Made by a program: the position numbers and the translations under genes. Of a stretch of DNA of 64,000 bases, positions 25,979 to 34,904 are shown piece after piece. The notes below the pieces were generated by a model. The model made no database searches, was not told where the DNA came from, and was given only the letters and a program-made list of their open reading frames with translations. Where the stretch lies: assembly GCA_009773355.1 (NCBI GenBank), contig WRPG01000011.1:116091-180090 (forward strand), in the 5' to 3' direction. Source of the DNA: Limisphaerales bacterium (GTDB lineage Bacteria; Verrucomicrobiota; Verrucomicrobiia; Limisphaerales; SXTU01). Positions within the stretch are counted from its first letter, which is position 1, and each line of letters begins with the position of its first letter.

Positions 25979-27519
25979 ACGGCCTGCCGCTCATCTCGAT
26001 ACTGACCTTCCTGCCGCTGGTGGGAGCCGCGCTCGTCTTCGGCGTGGACCGCGAGCGCCGGCAGCTTGCGCGCGGCATCACGCTGGCCGTCAACATCCTC
26101 GCGCTGGCCGTTGTCGCCGCGCTGTGGATGAACACCAACCCCGCCGACGGCGGGATGCAGTTCGTCGAGCGACACGTTTGGATTCCCACGCTCGGCATCG
26201 AGTATCACGTCGGCCTCGACGGACTCGGTCTCGTGATGCTGATGCTCGCCGCGCTGGTGATTCCCATGGCCGTGCTGGCCTCGGACAAGATTCAGGAGAA
26301 CGTCCCACTCTACTGCGGCCTGTTCCTCTTTCTACAAGGCGGCCTCTTCGGTGCGTTCACGGCGCTGAACTTCTTTCACTGGTTCCTGTTCTGGGAACTC
26401 AGCCTCATCCCCGCGTTCTTCCTCATCAAACTGTGGGGCGGCCCGCAGCGGTCGGACGCGGCACTCCAGTTCTTCGTTTACACGATGGTCGGCAGCATCG
26501 CGCTGCTGCTGGCGTTCGTCGGCCTGTTCCTCGCGACCGGCACCTTCGACTTCACCAAGCTCGCGGAGCTGGCGCGCACCAAGGCGCTCGGCCCGGCAGT
26601 TGAGGCGAAGTTCGCCTGGCTCGGCTGGGGCGCGGGCAAGGCGTATCTCGTCCTGTTTATCGGTGCGCTGCTGGGCTTCGCGGTGAAGGTGCCGCTGTGG
26701 CCGTTCCACACCTGGCTGCCGCTGACTTACGCCGAAGCGCCGACGCCCGTCTCGATGGCGCTGACCGGCGTGATGTCCAAGCTCGGCGTGTATGGCTTCG
26801 TGCGGCTGCTGCTGCCCATCTTCCCCGAGCCGATGCAGGCGCTGCTCACGCCGCTGCTCTGGCTGGCGGTGGCGACCATTGTTCTCTCCGCCTTCGCTGC
26901 CATGGCGCAACGCGACCTCAAGCGCATCCTGGCCTACTCGTCCATCAACCATCTGGGCTACTGCCTGCTCGGCGTCTTCGCCGCCGCGAGCGCCACGGGC
27001 ACCGCACTCGACCGCACGGCGGCGCTCAATGGCGTGGTGCTCCAGATGTTCAACCACGGCATCACCGCGAGCCTGCTCTTCTGCTTCGTGGCCTTCCTCG
27101 AAGACCGCAGCAACGGCGCGCGCGGCCTCGACGACTTCGGCGGCTTGCGCAAGGTCGCGCCGGTCTTCTGCGGGCTGATGGGCATCGCGCTGTTCTCGTC
27201 TCTCGGGCTGCCGGGCTTGAACGGCTTCATCGGCGAGTTCCTCATCTTCAAGGGCGTCTTCCCGCTTGTGCCGTGGGCGGCGGTGCTGGCGCTGCCGGGT
27301 CTGCTCGTCACCGCCATCTTCATCCTGACCGTCATCCAGAAGGTCTGGTGCGGCCCGCTCAACGAGAAGTGGGCGCGCCTGCCCGACCTCACCTACAACG
27401 AGGTCACGCTCGTCTTCCCCGCGACGCTGCTGATGTTCGTGCTCGGCGTGTGGCCGCAGTTCATCATCGCGGTCATCAACCCGACGGTCGCGCAGTGGGT
27501 GCGCCAGTTGCCCTTCTGA
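25975..27519 (+). CDS. nuoM1: NADH-quinone oxidoreductase subunit M, first copy
   Basis: A 514-aa antiporter-like proton-pumping subunit. I place the start at the GTG overlapping the nuoL stop (GTGA). All hallmark charged residues are visible: FLFWELSLIPAFFLIKLWGG (TM5 Glu), GFAVKVPLWPFHTWLPLTYAEAPTPVS (TM7 Lys238), VMSKLGVYG (TM8 Lys), DLKRILAYSSINHLGYCLLG and NGFIGEFLIFKG (TM12 Glu). It is therefore the canonical NuoM. A second, divergent copy follows three bases downstream. Confidence 0.94.
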   Translation: MNGLPLISILTFLPLVGAALVFGVDRERRQLARGITLAVNILALAVVAALWMNTNPADGGMQFVERHVWIPTLGIEYHVGLDGLGLVMLMLAALVIPMAVLASDKIQENVPLYCGLFLFLQGGLFGAFTALNFFHWFLFWELSLIPAFFLIKLWGGPQRSDAALQFFVYTMVGSIALLLAFVGLFLATGTFDFTKLAELARTKALGPAVEAKFAWLGWGAGKAYLVLFIGALLGFAVKVPLWPFHTWLPLTYAEAPTPVSMALTGVMSKLGVYGFVRLLLPIFPEPMQALLTPLLWLAVATIVLSAFAAMAQRDLKRILAYSSINHLGYCLLGVFAAASATGTALDRTAALNGVVLQMFNHGITASLLFCFVAFLEDRSNGARGLDDFGGLRKVAPVFCGLMGIALFSSLGLPGLNGFIGEFLIFKGVFPLVPWAAVLALPGLLVTAIFILTVIQKVWCGPLNEKWARLPDLTYNEVTLVFPATLLMFVLGVWPQFIIAVINPTVAQWVRQLPF

Positions 27520-27522
27520 GCC

Positions 27523-29016
27523 ATGCTCGCCTGGACCATCTACCTCTCCTTCGCCGGCGCGCTCGCGTGCCTGCTGACGCCGCGCGCGAATCCGCGCGCG
27601 ACGCGGGCGGTAGCGCTCGGGACGGCGCTGGCCGGGCTGCTCTGCGGCTTGATGGGCGCGGTGCAGTTCAAGCCGGAGAATGGCCTTGAAGTCATCACCA
27701 ACGTCCGCTGGATTCCCGCGCTGGGCATTGACTTCTCGCTCGCGGCGGACGGCATCAGCGTGACGCTTGTGCTGCTCACGGGCATCGCGGCGCTGGCGGG
27801 CGTGCTCTTCTCGTGGAACGTCGAGCACCGCACCAACGAGTTCTTCGCCTTTTTCTTCGCGCTCATCGGCGGCGTCTATGGCGTGTTCCTCAGCCTCGAC
27901 CTCTTCCTGCTCTTCGTGTTCTACGAGATCGCCATCGTCCCGAAATACTTCCTCATCGCCATCTGGGGTTCGACGCGGCGCGACTACGCGGCGATGAAGC
28001 TCGCGCTCTACTCGTTCATCGGCAGCGGCATGGTGCTCATCGGGATGCTCGCGGCTTACGCGGTGTCGGGACTTGCGAGCTTCGACCTGCAAGCGCTGGC
28101 GCAGCACTCCTTCGCGCCGGAGTTTCAGCGCTGGGCCTTCCCGCTGGTGTTCGTAGGCTTCGCAATTCTCGCGGGCATGTGGCCGTTCCACACCTGGGCA
28201 CCGACCGGTCACTCCGCCGCGCCGACCGCCGCCTCGATGCTGCTGGCCGGCGTGGTGATGAAGCTCGGCGCTTACGGATGCCTGCGCGTGGCGATGACGC
28301 TCTTCCCCGAGGGCCTCAAGATGTGGCAGACCGAACTCGCCGCGCTCGCCGTCACGGGCATTGTCTATGGCGCGCTCGTGGCGCTGGTGCAGAAGGACTT
28401 CAAGTTCGTCATCGGCTATTCGAGCGTGAGCCACATGGGCTTCGTGCTGCTGGGGTTGGCGACGCTCAACCTCGTCGGCTGGAGCGGTGCGGTGCTGCAA
28501 ATGTTCTCGCACGGCATTATCGCAGGCCTGCTGTTCGGCGTGGTGGGCCGGATGGTTTATGACCGCGCGCACACGCGGGAGCTGGACGCGCTGGAAGGCA
28601 TGGGCTTGCTGAAGGCGATGCCGTTCGCGGCGGTGACGTTCGTCATCGCGGGCTTCGCCTCGATGGGCATGCCGGGCTTCAGCGGGTTCATCGCGGAGCT
28701 GCAGGTGCTCATCGGCGCGTGGCAGGCGTTCCCCAAGCTCGCCATCATCGCGGGCGTCGGCATCATGGTCGGCGTGGTCTATACGCTCAAGACCACGGCG
28801 AAAGTTTTCTTCCCGGACAAGACTGCCGAAGCTGAACTTCACCATGACCACGGGCGCGAGCTGGACCCCATCTCGGTTCAGGAGCGTCTAGGCGCGGCGC
28901 TGCTGATTCTCTGCACGCTCGTCATCGGCCTGCACCCGCGGCTGTTGCTCGACCTCATTGTGCCCAGTTTCCAATCCCCGCTCTTCGACGGGCTGAGAAA
29001 GGTGGCCGGCCTGTGA
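27523..29016 (+). CDS. nuoM2: NADH-quinone oxidoreductase subunit M, second divergent copy
   Basis: A 497-aa NuoM-family protein. Conserved: FVFYEIAIVPKYFLIAIWG (TM5 Glu), VVMKLGAYG (TM8 Lys), DFKFVIGYSSVSHMGFVLLG, and GFSGFIAELQVLIGAW (TM12 Glu). In TM7, however, the canonical GFAVKVPLWPFHTW becomes GFAILAGMWPFHTW, so the middle lysine is replaced by Leu216. The adjacent loop (APTGHSAAPTAAS) gains a His. Loss of this lysine should change proton transfer in this subunit. Two adjacent NuoM genes recall the '2M' complexes described by Chadwick et al. (ISME J 2018); whether both are built into one complex here is inference. Confidence 0.9.
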   Translation: MLAWTIYLSFAGALACLLTPRANPRATRAVALGTALAGLLCGLMGAVQFKPENGLEVITNVRWIPALGIDFSLAADGISVTLVLLTGIAALAGVLFSWNVEHRTNEFFAFFFALIGGVYGVFLSLDLFLLFVFYEIAIVPKYFLIAIWGSTRRDYAAMKLALYSFIGSGMVLIGMLAAYAVSGLASFDLQALAQHSFAPEFQRWAFPLVFVGFAILAGMWPFHTWAPTGHSAAPTAASMLLAGVVMKLGAYGCLRVAMTLFPEGLKMWQTELAALAVTGIVYGALVALVQKDFKFVIGYSSVSHMGFVLLGLATLNLVGWSGAVLQMFSHGIIAGLLFGVVGRMVYDRAHTRELDALEGMGLLKAMPFAAVTFVIAGFASMGMPGFSGFIAELQVLIGAWQAFPKLAIIAGVGIMVGVVYTLKTTAKVFFPDKTAEAELHHDHGRELDPISVQERLGAALLILCTLVIGLHPRLLLDLIVPSFQSPLFDGLRKVAGL

Positions 29017-30506
29017 ACTCCGCCGACTACCTCACCCTGTTCACCGCGCTCGCGCCGGAGGTCATCGTCGTGCTCACGGCGCTGCTGGTCCTCGCTGCCG
29101 ACCTGCTTGGCATGCAGGACACCCCGCGCTCCTACCGCATGAGCATCGCGGCGGGGCTGACCACCGTCGGCTGCGCCGGGGCGGCGGGCTGGATGTTCCT
29201 GAACCCGACCGTCGGCAACTGGCACGGCGGGATGTTCGTCATTGACCCGCTCAACGAGGTGGTGAAGGCCATCATCCTGCTGCTGACTGTGTTCACCGCG
29301 ATGCTCTCGGTGGAGGCGAAGTTCACCCGGCACTGCGGGGAATATTTCGCCCTGCTGCTGCTGGCAACGGTCGGCATGATGGTGCTCGCGAGCACCGAGG
29401 ACTTGCTGATGATTTTCGCCTCGCTGGAGCTGGTCAGCCTCTCGCTCTACATCCTCGTCGCGTTCGACAAGTCCAGCCGCGCGTCCGCCGAGGCGGCGAT
29501 GAAATACTTCCTGTTCGGCGGCATGAGCGCGGCATTCCTGCTCTTCGGCTTCAGCCTGCTCTACGGCCTCACCGGAACGACGAATGTGTCGCGCATGGCC
29601 CACAAGGTTTTCACGCTCGGCCCCGACCCGCTGGCGACCGTGGCGCTGGTGATGATCGTCATCGGCTTCGGCTTCAAGATTGCGGCGGTGCCGTTCCACT
29701 TGTGGGCGCCGGACGCGTATCAAGGAGCGCCGCTGCCGTGCGCCGCGTTCATCGCCAGCGGCTCGAAGGTCGCGAGCTTCTTCGTCTTCGCCAAGGTCAT
29801 CCTGCTTGGCTTCGACCAGCTTGGCTGGGGCGACGGCAGCAGCGCCGCGAGCGGCTGGATTCCATTGCTGTCCATCGTGGCGGCGCTCTCGATGGTGCTG
29901 GGCAACCTCGCTGCCATACGGCAGACGAGCGTCCGTCGGCTGCTCGCCTATTCGGCCATCGCGCACGCGGGCTATATGCTCATCGGCTTCCTCGCGCTGG
30001 GTGGCGAGGCGTTCGCGTCGCTGCTCTTCTACGTGACGACCTACGCGCTCACGACCGTCGGCGCGTTCGGCGTGCTGGGCGTGGTCGAGGCACAGGTCGG
30101 GGGCGACCAGCTCAAGGATTTCGCCGGCCTGTCGCGCCGCGCGCCCGTGCTGGCCGCGTGTCTGATGATCTTCCTGCTCTCGCTCGCGGGCATCCCACCG
30201 CTGGCTGGCTTCTTCGGCAAGTTCTACCTCTTTGCCGCCGCGCTCACGAACGAGTCGCAGAGCCTGCCGTTCCTCTGGCTCGTCACCCTCGGCATCGCGA
30301 TGAGCTGCGTCTCGCTCTACTACTACCTGCAAGTCTTGAAACAGGTCTTCGTGGTGGAGGCTGATGAGGACGCGCGCCCGCTGTCTGTGCCGTTCCTCGT
30401 CCACGCCGTCGTGGTGCTGCTGGCTGCGGCGACCGTGCTCCTCGGCTGCATGCCCGACTGGCTGCTATACACGCTCCAACTGGCTATCGGTGAACTGGGG
30501 TGGTGA
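29013..30506 (+). CDS. nuoN: NADH-quinone oxidoreductase subunit N
   Basis: A 497-aa third type of antiporter-like subunit; GTG start overlapping nuoM2. Channel residues look intact: FASLELVSLSLYILVAF (TM5 Glu), GFGFKIAAVPFHLWAPDAYQGAPLPCAAF (TM7 Lys), ASGSKVASF (TM8 Lys) and PPLAGFFGKFYLF (TM12 Lys, the typical NuoN replacement of Glu). Length is normal. It is the last gene of the operon; about 180 bp then separate it from an acyl-CoA ligase on the same strand with no obvious terminator. Confidence 0.95.
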   Translation: MNSADYLTLFTALAPEVIVVLTALLVLAADLLGMQDTPRSYRMSIAAGLTTVGCAGAAGWMFLNPTVGNWHGGMFVIDPLNEVVKAIILLLTVFTAMLSVEAKFTRHCGEYFALLLLATVGMMVLASTEDLLMIFASLELVSLSLYILVAFDKSSRASAEAAMKYFLFGGMSAAFLLFGFSLLYGLTGTTNVSRMAHKVFTLGPDPLATVALVMIVIGFGFKIAAVPFHLWAPDAYQGAPLPCAAFIASGSKVASFFVFAKVILLGFDQLGWGDGSSAASGWIPLLSIVAALSMVLGNLAAIRQTSVRRLLAYSAIAHAGYMLIGFLALGGEAFASLLFYVTTYALTTVGAFGVLGVVEAQVGGDQLKDFAGLSRRAPVLAACLMIFLLSLAGIPPLAGFFGKFYLFAAALTNESQSLPFLWLVTLGIAMSCVSLYYYLQVLKQVFVVEADEDARPLSVPFLVHAVVVLLAAATVLLGCMPDWLLYTLQLAIGELGW

Positions 30507-30683
30507 TGCGGGGGCAAGGTGCTGCTTCGGGCTTCCTGATCGTTGCCTTGGCTGGGATCTCAGGGAGTTGGTGGCGAGGCATGTCGTCCTGCTTCGATAC
30601 CGTGAGTTCCCGGGCCGGTGGCTGATTTCCCGCTCGCACTTCCGCGCGGCTTTCCCATCATCAGCGCAACCGCCCCGCCGCGC

Positions 30684-32255
30684 ATGGAAACACCGCTCAC
30701 GCCCCTCGACTTCGCCCGCCGCGCCCGCCGGCTTTACCCCGAGCGGCTCGCCGTCGTGGACGGCGCGGTGCGCCTCACCTACCGGCAGTTTTTCGAGCGG
30801 TGCGACCGCTGGTCCGCCGCGCTGCAACGGCTGGGCGTTCAGCCCGGTGACCGCGTGGCTTCCATCGCGCCGAACACGCACGCGCACCTCGAATCCTTCT
30901 ACGCCGTGCCGCAGATCGGCGCGGTCACGGTGCCGATCAACTACCGGCTCACGCCCGCCGACTTCGCCTACATCCTCCGGCACAGCGGCGCGCGGGTGGT
31001 GTGCGTCCACGCCGATTACCTCGATGCCGTCGAGAGCATCAGAGCGCAGGTGCCGGAGGTGAAACACTTCATCGCCTTCGAGGGAGCGAAGCCCGGCTGG
31101 CTCGACTACGAAACCACCCTGGCCGCGTCGCCCGCCGAGTTCACCGCCGCGCCGGTCAACGAGCGTGAAATGATCTCGCTCAACTACACCAGCGGCACGA
31201 CCGCGAATCCCAAGGGCGTGATGATCACCCATCGCAACGCCCACCTGAACTGCGCGGGCCGCCTCATGCACACGCCCATGTCCTGCGCGGACCGCTACCT
31301 CTGGGTCGTCCCCATGTTCCACGCGAACGGCTGGACCTACGTCTGGACGGCCACCGCCGTCGGGGCCACGCATTATTGCCTGCGCAAGGCCGATCCGCGC
31401 CTCATCCTGGAAACCATCGCGTGCGAGGGCATCACGCTGTTCTGCGCCGCGCCCACCGTGCTCATCGGCATCGCCAACGCGCCGGAGGAACTGCGCCGTC
31501 TCGCTCCGCGCGGCGTGCGCGTGCTGACCGCCGGCGCGCCGCCCTCTGCCGCGACCATCGAACGCATCGAGGGCGAGCTGGGCTGGGAAATCACCCACGT
31601 CTATGGCCTCACGGAAGTTTCCCCCATCGTCACCCTCAGCGAGCCGCGCCCCGAGCACGCGCAGCTCGACGCCCGCCGGCGCGCCGAGATCAAGGCCCGC
31701 CAAGGCGTCGAATACCTTGCCGCCGCCGAAGTGCGGGTGGTGGACGACGAAGGTCGCGAGGTGGCCCAGGACGGCAACACGCTCGGGGAGATCATCATCC
31801 GCGGCAACGCCGTGATGGCCGGCTACTACAACGACCCGCAGGCCACTGCCGCCGCCATTCGCGACGGCTGGTTCCACAGTGGCGATGCTGCCGTGGTGCA
31901 TCCCGACGGCTACATTCAAATCCGCGACCGCTGGAAGGATGTCATCATCAGCGGCGGCGAGAACATCTCCTCTGTCGAGATCGAAGGCACATTGCTCCGC
32001 CATCCCGCCGTGCAGGAAGCTGCCGTCGTCGGCCTGCCGCACGAGAAGTGGGGCGAGACCCCGCACGCGTTCGTCGTGCTCAAGGCCGGCGCGGCGGCGA
32101 CCGCCGCGGACCTGCGCCAGTTCTGCCGCGACCAGCTCGCCCACTTCAAAGTCCCCGCCGGATTCACCTTCATTCCCGAGCTGCCCAAGACCGCCACCGG
32201 CAAAATCCAGAAATACATCCTGCGCGGCGGGCGGGCGAACGTGTCGGCGACGTGA
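30684..32255 (+). CDS. Acyl-CoA synthetase / AMP-dependent ligase
   Basis: A 523-aa ANL-superfamily enzyme activating a carboxylic acid as acyl-AMP and then acyl-CoA. Start taken at METPLTPLDFARRARRLYPERLAVVDG, which matches the family's usual N-terminus; a GTG further upstream is possible. Motifs: LNYTSGTTANPKGVMITHRN (P-loop), THVYGLTEVSPIV, GWFHSGDAAVVHPDGYIQIRDR, and the catalytic C-terminal lysine in PKTATGKIQKYILR. The sequence is closest in style to medium-chain/4-coumarate-like ligases. It follows nuoN by ~180 bp and is probably a separate unit; substrate unknown. Confidence 0.9.
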   Translation: METPLTPLDFARRARRLYPERLAVVDGAVRLTYRQFFERCDRWSAALQRLGVQPGDRVASIAPNTHAHLESFYAVPQIGAVTVPINYRLTPADFAYILRHSGARVVCVHADYLDAVESIRAQVPEVKHFIAFEGAKPGWLDYETTLAASPAEFTAAPVNEREMISLNYTSGTTANPKGVMITHRNAHLNCAGRLMHTPMSCADRYLWVVPMFHANGWTYVWTATAVGATHYCLRKADPRLILETIACEGITLFCAAPTVLIGIANAPEELRRLAPRGVRVLTAGAPPSAATIERIEGELGWEITHVYGLTEVSPIVTLSEPRPEHAQLDARRRAEIKARQGVEYLAAAEVRVVDDEGREVAQDGNTLGEIIIRGNAVMAGYYNDPQATAAAIRDGWFHSGDAAVVHPDGYIQIRDRWKDVIISGGENISSVEIEGTLLRHPAVQEAAVVGLPHEKWGETPHAFVVLKAGAAATAADLRQFCRDQLAHFKVPAGFTFIPELPKTATGKIQKYILRGGRANVSAT

Positions 32256-32362
32256 CCGGGGAGCGCGCCCCGGCTCCGGGTCGTGGCGGCGGTGTCTGGC
32301 GTGCGCCCGGCGAATTTCCTCCTGTCGCGCCAGTCGAAGCAGTGTATTTTCAGCGCCACTGC

Positions 32363-34891
32363 ATGAAGCTTAACGCCGCCATTGGGACGCTCGCCGCGTC
32401 CGCCGCCGCGCTGGTTGCCGCGCCGGTGGATTACGTGAGGGAAATCCAGCCGCTGCTCGCGCAGAATTGTTACCAGTGCCACGGCGCGACGCAGCCCAAG
32501 CACGGCCTGCGGCTCGACACCGCCGCCCTCGCGCTCAAGGGCGGGCAGGCCGGCCCCGCCATCAAGCCTGGCAAGTCCTCCGACAGCCTGCTGGTGCAGG
32601 TCATCTCCGGCACGCACAAAGATCTCGCGCGGATGCCTTACAAAAAGCCGCCGCTGTCCGCCGCGCAGATCGCGCTGGTGCGTCGGTGGATTGACGAGGG
32701 GGCGAAGGCCCCGGCCAATGAGGTGCCGGGGAGCAAGGCGCACTGGGCCTTCGTCGCGCCGAAGCGGCCGGCGGTGCCCACCATCGGCAATCGGCAATCG
32801 GCAATCGCCCATCCGATTGATGCTTTCATCCGTGCCCGCCTCGCGAAGGAAAAGCTCACGCCCTCGCCCGAGGCCGACCGGCCCACGCTCATCCGCCGGC
32901 TCTCGCTGGACTTGCTCGGCCTCCCGCCCAAGCCCGCTGACGTGGACGCGTTCGTGAATGACCAGTCCCCCGATGCCTACGAGAAGTTGGTCGAGCGCCT
33001 GCTGGCGTCGCCGCACTACGGCGAGCGCTGGGGCCGTTGGTGGCTGGACGTGGCCCGCTACGCGGACTCGAATGGCTACAGCATTGACGCGCCGCGCACC
33101 ATCTGGCGCTACCGCGACTGGGTCATCGCCGCGCTGAACCGCGATTTGCCGTTCGACCAGTTCACCATCGAGCAGCTCGCCGGCGACATGCTGCCCAACG
33201 CGACGATGGAGCAGAAGGTTGCGACGGGCTTCCATCGCAACACGCAGATCAACCAGGAGGGCGGCATTGACAAGGAGCAGTTCCGCCTCGAGTCCGTCGT
33301 GGACCGCGTGAACACCACCGGCGCGGCGTGGTTGGGCCTGACGGTGGGCTGCATGCAGTGCCACGACCACAAGTTCGACCCGCTCCTGCAGAAGGAGTAT
33401 TACGGCCTCTTTGCGATGCTGAACAACCAGGACGAGCCGGATCTCCCGCTCGTGTCGGCCGACCAGGCGAAGCATGTGGCCGAAATCGAGGCGAGAGTGG
33501 CGGGCTACATCGCGGACCTGTTCAAGAAGGACGCCGGCATCGTGGACCGCGAGTTGAAGTGGGAGACCAGCATGACGCCCGAGCAGCGGCAGGCGATGCC
33601 GCAGCTCTGGCGGGAAGTCTTCGACGTGCCGCCCACGCAGCGCACGGACGCGCAGAAGCTCGTGATGGTCACGTCCTACGTCGAGCACGCGGCGGAGAAC
33701 AAGACGCACCAGGCGGCCATCAAGAAGTTCCGCGCTGAGAAGCCCAAGGTGGAGACGACGATGGTCATGCGCGAGGCCGCAAAGGCCCGCCGCACCTACC
33801 TGCACATCAAGGGCGACTTCACCCGCGACGGTGGCGATGTGAAGGCGCACTTCCCGAGCGCGCTGCATCCCTTCAAGGGCGTAGCCGACCGCGAGCCGAA
33901 TCGCCTCGACCTCGCGCACTGGCTGGTGGACGAGGCGAACCCGCTCACCGCGCGTGTCGTGGTGAACCGCGTCTGGCAGCAGTATTTCGGCAAGGGTCTC
34001 GTGGACACGGAGAATGATTTTGGCACGCAAGGCTCGCTGCCGAGCCATCCGGAGTTGTTGGACTGGCTGGCGGTGGAGTTTCAAAAACCTTCCGGTAGCA
34101 GCCGAGGTAACGAGGCTCCGTCTGAGAAGGCAGCTAGTCAGAGTCTCCTCACGTCGGCTGCTACCCGGCCTTGGAGTTTGAAAGGCCTTCACCGACTCAT
34201 CGTCACCAGCGCCACCTACCGCCAGTCTTCCGCCGTGCGCGCCGACCTCCAGCGCGTGGATGCGAACAACAAGCTGCTCGCCCGCCAGAACCGGCTGCGT
34301 CTCGACGCTGAAATCGTCCGCGACGTGGGCCTCACCGCGAGTGGCCTGCTCACGCCGACACTGGGCGGGCCGAGCGTGTATCCACCGATTCCCGAGAACG
34401 CGATGGCGCTCGGCCAGCGCAAGCAGCCCTGGCCCACGAGCACTGGCCCCGACCGCTTCCGGCGCGGGCTTTACACGTTCTACTATCGCGCGACGCCGCC
34501 GCCGTCCATGAACGTCTTCGACGCGCCCGATGGCTACAGCACCTGCACGCGTCGCATCCGCAGCAACACACCGTTGCAAGCGCTCGCGCTGCTGAACGAC
34601 ACGGCTTACGTGGAGTTCGCTGAGGGGCTGGCGACGCGGGTGTTGAAGGAAGTTCCCGCCAACGACACGACCCGGCTCGAACACGCCTTCCGCCTCTGCC
34701 TTGCGCGCAAGCCGAGCGCGACGGAGGCAACGCGCCTTGGCGAACTGCTCAAGGCTGAAACCGCCAGCGTGACCGACGCGGAGGTGAAGGCCGTGAAGGC
34801 TCCCGCCGGCGTGGAGCCGAAACAGTTTGCCGCGTGGACGACGGTGGCGCGGGTGCTGTTGAATTTGGATGAAGCTATTACACGAGAATGA
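32363..34891 (+). CDS. PSCyt1-DUF1549-DUF1553 exported cytochrome-like protein with in-frame repeat insertion
   Basis: An 842-aa exported protein of the Planctomycete/Verrucomicrobia PSCyt family. Start at MKLNAAIGTLAASAAALVAAP (signal peptide). Residues ~25-110 hold a haem-c site QNCYQCHGATQ with MPYKKPPL downstream; ~150-350 are DUF1549 (PSCyt2: LLASPHYGERWGRWWLDVARYADSNGY, TVGCMQCHDHKFDPLLQKEYYG), the last ~280 DUF1553 (DLAHWLVDEANPLTARVVVNRVWQQYFGKG, SNTPLQALALLNDTAYVEFAE). Between LAVEFQKP and LKGLHRLIV lie ~25 foreign residues (SSRGNEAPSEKAASQSLL) encoded by a palindromic repeat. A 7-bp triplet repeat (GGCAATC x3) lies at ~32.79 kb. Always paired with DUF1501, as here; biochemical role unknown. 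Confidence 0.88.
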   Translation: MKLNAAIGTLAASAAALVAAPVDYVREIQPLLAQNCYQCHGATQPKHGLRLDTAALALKGGQAGPAIKPGKSSDSLLVQVISGTHKDLARMPYKKPPLSAAQIALVRRWIDEGAKAPANEVPGSKAHWAFVAPKRPAVPTIGNRQSAIAHPIDAFIRARLAKEKLTPSPEADRPTLIRRLSLDLLGLPPKPADVDAFVNDQSPDAYEKLVERLLASPHYGERWGRWWLDVARYADSNGYSIDAPRTIWRYRDWVIAALNRDLPFDQFTIEQLAGDMLPNATMEQKVATGFHRNTQINQEGGIDKEQFRLESVVDRVNTTGAAWLGLTVGCMQCHDHKFDPLLQKEYYGLFAMLNNQDEPDLPLVSADQAKHVAEIEARVAGYIADLFKKDAGIVDRELKWETSMTPEQRQAMPQLWREVFDVPPTQRTDAQKLVMVTSYVEHAAENKTHQAAIKKFRAEKPKVETTMVMREAAKARRTYLHIKGDFTRDGGDVKAHFPSALHPFKGVADREPNRLDLAHWLVDEANPLTARVVVNRVWQQYFGKGLVDTENDFGTQGSLPSHPELLDWLAVEFQKPSGSSRGNEAPSEKAASQSLLTSAATRPWSLKGLHRLIVTSATYRQSSAVRADLQRVDANNKLLARQNRLRLDAEIVRDVGLTASGLLTPTLGGPSVYPPIPENAMALGQRKQPWPTSTGPDRFRRGLYTFYYRATPPPSMNVFDAPDGYSTCTRRIRSNTPLQALALLNDTAYVEFAEGLATRVLKEVPANDTTRLEHAFRLCLARKPSATEATRLGELLKAETASVTDAEVKAVKAPAGVEPKQFAAWTTVARVLLNLDEAITRE
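34095..34164. repeat. GTAG...CTAC palindromic repeat inserted in frame within the DUF1553 gene
   Basis: GTAGCAGCCGAGGTAACGAGGCTC and, 20 bp on, GAGTCTCCTCACGTCGGCTGCTAC are imperfect reverse complements. The same arms occur at 47.0 kb and 48.2 kb (GCCTCCTCACGTCGGCTGC). It is translated as part of the host protein without breaking the frame. Terminal GTAG/CTAC resembles REP pairs mobilised by RAYT transposases. Confidence 0.85.
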
Positions 34892-34904
34892 TCGGAGTCC
34901 CTCT

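Noticed and set aside
26332-28851. 839-aa minus-strand ORF opposite nuoM1/nuoM2
   Set aside because: It is Arg/His/Glu-rich shadow sequence produced by high-GC codon bias on the other strand; the plus strand carries intact nuo genes.
27523-29016. nuoM2 as a stand-alone Mrp-type antiporter subunit
   Set aside because: It is embedded in the nuo operon with a 3-bp gap and 4-bp overlap and retains NuoM-type TM5/TM8/TM12 residues.
31916-34684. 922-aa minus-strand ORF opposite the acyl-CoA ligase and DUF1549/1553 gene
   Set aside because: Low-complexity antisense composition with no motif; both plus-strand genes are clear.
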